From positions 1-9,406 of the forward strand of contig CAHJXG010000210.1 of NCBI GenBank assembly GCA_903644035.1: a DNA stretch of 9,406 bases, written 5' to 3'. This document shows positions 5,972 to 9,406 of this stretch, one piece after another. Position numbers and translations under genes: made by a program. This DNA is from Rhodospirillales bacterium. GTDB lineage: Bacteria; Pseudomonadota; Alphaproteobacteria; Acetobacterales; Acetobacteraceae. The notes beneath the pieces are model-generated. The model worked only from the letters and a program-made list of their open reading frames with translations. It was not told the DNA's origin and did no database searches. The stretch's first letter is position 1, and each line of letters opens with the position of its first letter.

Positions 5972-5997
5972 CAGGCGGGCCGATGACAGGCGGGCCG
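5968..5997 (+). repeat. Exact 15-bp tandem duplication at the ureA/ureB junction
   Basis: ATGACAGGCGGGCCG occurs at 5968-5982 and again at 5983-5997, followed directly by ATG 5998. The unit length is divisible by three, so it keeps the ureB frame and creates three possible starts. Each unit also carries AGGCGGG, a possible ribosome-binding site before the next ATG. The first copy overlaps the ureA stop. Confidence 0.95.
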
Positions 5998-6299
5998 ATG
6001 ATCCCCGGCGAGGTCCTGACGGAGGACGGCGACATCGAGCTGAACGCCGGGCTGCCGCGCACGGTGCTCGCCGTCGCCAACACCGGCGACCGCCCGATCC
6101 AGGTCGGCAGCCATTACCACTTCGCCGAGGCCAACGCGGCGCTCCAGTTCGACCGCGCGCAGGCCCGCGGCCAGCGGCTCGACATCGCCGCCGGCACCGC
6201 CGTGCGGTTCGAGCCCGGCCAGTCCCGCGAGGTCACGCTCATCCCGTATCGCGGCGCCCGCATCGTCCAAGGTTTCCGCGGCGACATCATGGGCCCGCT

Positions 6300-6303
<4 letters not shown>
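5998..6303 (+). CDS. ureB: Urease subunit beta UreB
   Basis: UreB is the beta structural subunit of urease, which packs against UreC. From ATG 5998 it has 101 residues, beginning [18 protein letters not shown], the classic UreB N-terminus and family length. Conserved parts include [15 protein letters not shown] (about residues 28-42), with the HYH motif, then [17 protein letters not shown] and the end [10 protein letters not shown]. In-frame ATGs at 5983 and 5968 would add 5 or 10 residues (MTGGP units) from the tandem repeat. ATG 5968 forms a 4-nt ATGA overlap with the ureA stop but has a poor ribosome-binding site. The AGGCGGG in the repeats better serves 5983 and 5998. I prefer 5998 on family grounds. 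The stop overlaps the ureC start in an ATGA junction. Confidence 0.96.
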
Positions 6304-8006
<1,703 letters not shown>

Positions 8007-8018
8007 TCGAGATCAGCA

Positions 8019-8696
8019 ATGACCGAGCCAGTCGGGGCGAATGGCGTCAAGAACAAAGCGCAGGCAGCACTGATCGGGGCGTTGAACTGGCTGTACGATC
8101 AGGTCTCCGGCTCCCAGGAGACCGTTGAGACCGCCAAGACGCTGCGGTCCAACGCCGAGATTGATCGCCGGATCGCATATTACTGCACCCTGGCCGGGAC
8201 GGCTGGCTTCGTCACGAACGTGGGCGGCGCCTTGACGCTTCCCATCACCCTGCCGGCGAACCTGCTGGGCGTCGCGGCATTGCAGCTGCGGCTGATCGCA
8301 GAGATCGCGTCGGCACGGGGCTACGACCTCCATGGTCCAGAGGCACGCACCCTTGCGCTTGCCTGCCTCACCGGAAACGCGGCGCTCGACATCCTCAAGG
8401 AGGCCGGCATCAGGGTGGGGCAAAGGGCCATCGGCCAGGTCGCCGGCGCTGTCGTCACCCGGATCAACCAAGCCATAGGGTCCCGTCTGCTGGCGACGGC
8501 GGGAACCCAGGGCGTCGTCAGCCTGACGAAGTTCGTGCCCGTCTTGGGCGGCCTGGTGGGCGGCACGGTCGATGCCCTCAGCACCAGGGCGGTCGGTGAG
8601 ATCGCGAAGCGCGTCTTCGTAGCCGTGTCGCCCACCAACGAACCCGCGCCGGCCTTGGATGGCCAGCCGCCGCTTCTGCTGTCGGCAGACCGATGA
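8019..8696 (+). CDS. EcsC-family protein inserted between ureC and ureE
   Basis: This 225-residue protein resembles the EcsC family, named after the third gene of the Bacillus subtilis ecs operon. Their biochemical function is not established, so none is claimed here. Family-like features are the Gly/Pro-rich hydrophobic stretch GFVTNVGGALTLPITLPANL at residues 63-82, the block GYDLHGPEARTLALACLTGNAA at 101-122, INQAIGSRLL at 149-158, and KFVPVLGGLVGGTVDALSTR at 171-190. The hydrophobic segments suggest membrane association; there is no signal peptide. The start ATG 8019 has only a weak ribosome-binding site (GAGA at about 8009-8014). The stop overlaps the ureE start in an ATGA junction, so it is embedded in the urease operon. 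GC by hand count is about 63% in three lines (8041-8100 and 8161-8280), against 77% in one ureE line, which hints at separate origin. Confidence 0.82.
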   Translation: MTEPVGANGVKNKAQAALIGALNWLYDQVSGSQETVETAKTLRSNAEIDRRIAYYCTLAGTAGFVTNVGGALTLPITLPANLLGVAALQLRLIAEIASARGYDLHGPEARTLALACLTGNAALDILKEAGIRVGQRAIGQVAGAVVTRINQAIGSRLLATAGTQGVVSLTKFVPVLGGLVGGTVDALSTRAVGEIAKRVFVAVSPTNEPAPALDGQPPLLLSADR

Positions 8697-9181
8697 TGCG
8701 GTCGGCACAGCTTCTGCCGAGTGGAACCTGGGACCCCGCGCGCAAGCACGACCAGGTCCGGATCGACTTCGACCGCCGCCACCGCCGCCGCATCGTGCTG
8801 CGCACCGAGGCCGGGCACGACCTCCTGCTGGACCTGCCGCAAGCGGCCCGCCTCCGCCACGGCGACGGCCTGCTGCTGGACGGCGGCGGCGTCGTCCTGG
8901 TGCAGGCCCAGCCGGAACCGCTGCTCGACATCCACGCCCACGACGACGCCGCCCTGGTCCGCATCGCCTGGCACCTCGGCAACCGGCACCTCCCCGTCCA
9001 ACTGCTGGGCAGCCATCTCCGCATCCGGCGCGACCACGTGATCGCCGACATGGTGCGCACGCTCGGCGGCCATGTCTTGGACATCGAGGCGCCGTTCGAT
9101 CCGGAGGGCGGCGCCTACGCGGGCGGCCACGCGCATTCCCACGACGACGAGGACGGCCACGCCCACCCGCATGACCACTGA
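8693..9181 (+). CDS. ureE: Urease accessory protein UreE, nickel metallochaperone with His-rich tail
   Basis: UreE binds nickel in the cytoplasm and hands it to the UreDFG-apourease complex. The protein has 162 residues from ATG 8693; a second ATG at 8696 immediately follows. Conserved parts are GDGLLLDGGGVVLVQAQPEPLLDI (about residues 57-80), AWHLGNRHLPVQ at 92-103, and IRRDHVIADM at 111-120. His115 is in the position of the dimer-interface nickel ligand. The segment APFDPEGGAY at 133-142 closes the core. The tail from residue 145 holds seven histidines in HAHSHDDEDG and HAHPHDH, a nickel-binding or storage tail seen in many UreE proteins. The start overlaps the EcsC gene stop by 4 nt, and the end overlaps ureF by 11 nt. 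Only the N-terminal ~25 residues are poorly conserved. Confidence 0.95.
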   Translation: MMRSAQLLPSGTWDPARKHDQVRIDFDRRHRRRIVLRTEAGHDLLLDLPQAARLRHGDGLLLDGGGVVLVQAQPEPLLDIHAHDDAALVRIAWHLGNRHLPVQLLGSHLRIRRDHVIADMVRTLGGHVLDIEAPFDPEGGAYAGGHAHSHDDEDGHAHPHDH

Positions 9182-9406
9182 CCTCACGAAGCTGCTGACC
9201 TGGCTGTCGCCGGCCTTTCCGACCGGCGCCTACGCCTACTCCCACGCTCTGGAATGGGCGGTGGAGGCCGGGGATGTCCGGAACGAAACCGACCTGCTCG
9301 CCTGGCTCGGCGACGTGCTGCGCCACGGCTCGGGCCGCGCCGACGCCATCCTGCTCCGCCACGCCCACGCCGCCCGCGACCCGGCCGCGCTCGCTGGCGT
9401 CGCCGA
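9171..9406 (+). CDS. ureF: Urease accessory protein UreF (3' partial)
   Basis: UreF forms a complex with UreD and UreG on apourease and acts as a fidelity factor for nickel insertion. Only the first 78 codons are present; the frame runs open off the right edge. The start is ATG 9171, overlapping the ureE stop by 11 nt and lying inside the codons for the UreE histidine tail. The UreF N-terminal pattern is clear: LLTWLSPAFPTGAYAYSHAL near residues 8-27, where the family has SPxxPxGxFxYSxGLE, followed by EWAVEAGDV and LLAWLGDVLRHGSGRADA (about 43-60). The position after ureE matches the usual ureEFG order, so ureG is expected downstream. Confidence 0.93.
   Translation, partial: MTTDLTKLLTWLSPAFPTGAYAYSHALEWAVEAGDVRNETDLLAWLGDVLRHGSGRADAILLRHAHAARDPAALAGVA

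Overview
This is a GC-rich window, gene-dense and transcribed entirely on the + strand. It carries the 3' part of a urea ABC-importer operon running directly into a urease operon. The order is urtB (5' end outside the window), urtC, urtD, urtE, a MazE/MazF-type toxin-antitoxin pair, ureD, a GNAT acetyltransferase, ureA, ureB, ureC, an EcsC-family gene, ureE and ureF (3' end outside the window). The high GC, the separate ureA and ureB genes, the urt-ure linkage and the protein sequences suggest an alphaproteobacterium. Rhodospirillales or Acetobacteraceae is my guess, and nothing in the window fixes the genus.

Positions 1-3612 encode two membrane permeases (UrtB, UrtC) and two ATPases (UrtD, UrtE) of a branched-chain-amino-acid-type transporter that imports urea. 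The substrate-binding protein gene (urtA) would be expected upstream. Positions 3623-4246 hold a small module: a perfect inverted repeat, a MazE-like antitoxin and a MazF-like toxin. The toxin's start region looks damaged or rearranged. Positions 4255-9406 hold the urease genes. UreA, UreB and UreC form the nickel enzyme that hydrolyses urea to ammonia and carbamate. UreD, UreE and UreF help deliver nickel and assemble the active site; ureG would be expected further downstream. Most junctions overlap by 4-11 nt or lie within 15 nt, so cotranscription and translational coupling are likely.

Three cargo insertions interrupt the usual order. The toxin-antitoxin pair lies between urt and ure. The GNAT gene lies between ureD and ureA, and its first ~18 codons and ribosome-binding site are a diverged copy of the ureA initiation region. 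The EcsC-family gene lies between ureC and ureE. The ureA/ureB junction also carries an exact 15-bp tandem duplication that offers three in-frame ATG starts. The GNAT fused to a ureA initiation region is the most unusual item. No RNA genes, CRISPR arrays, insertion sequences or transposases were seen, and no stretch longer than 70 bases lacks a gene.
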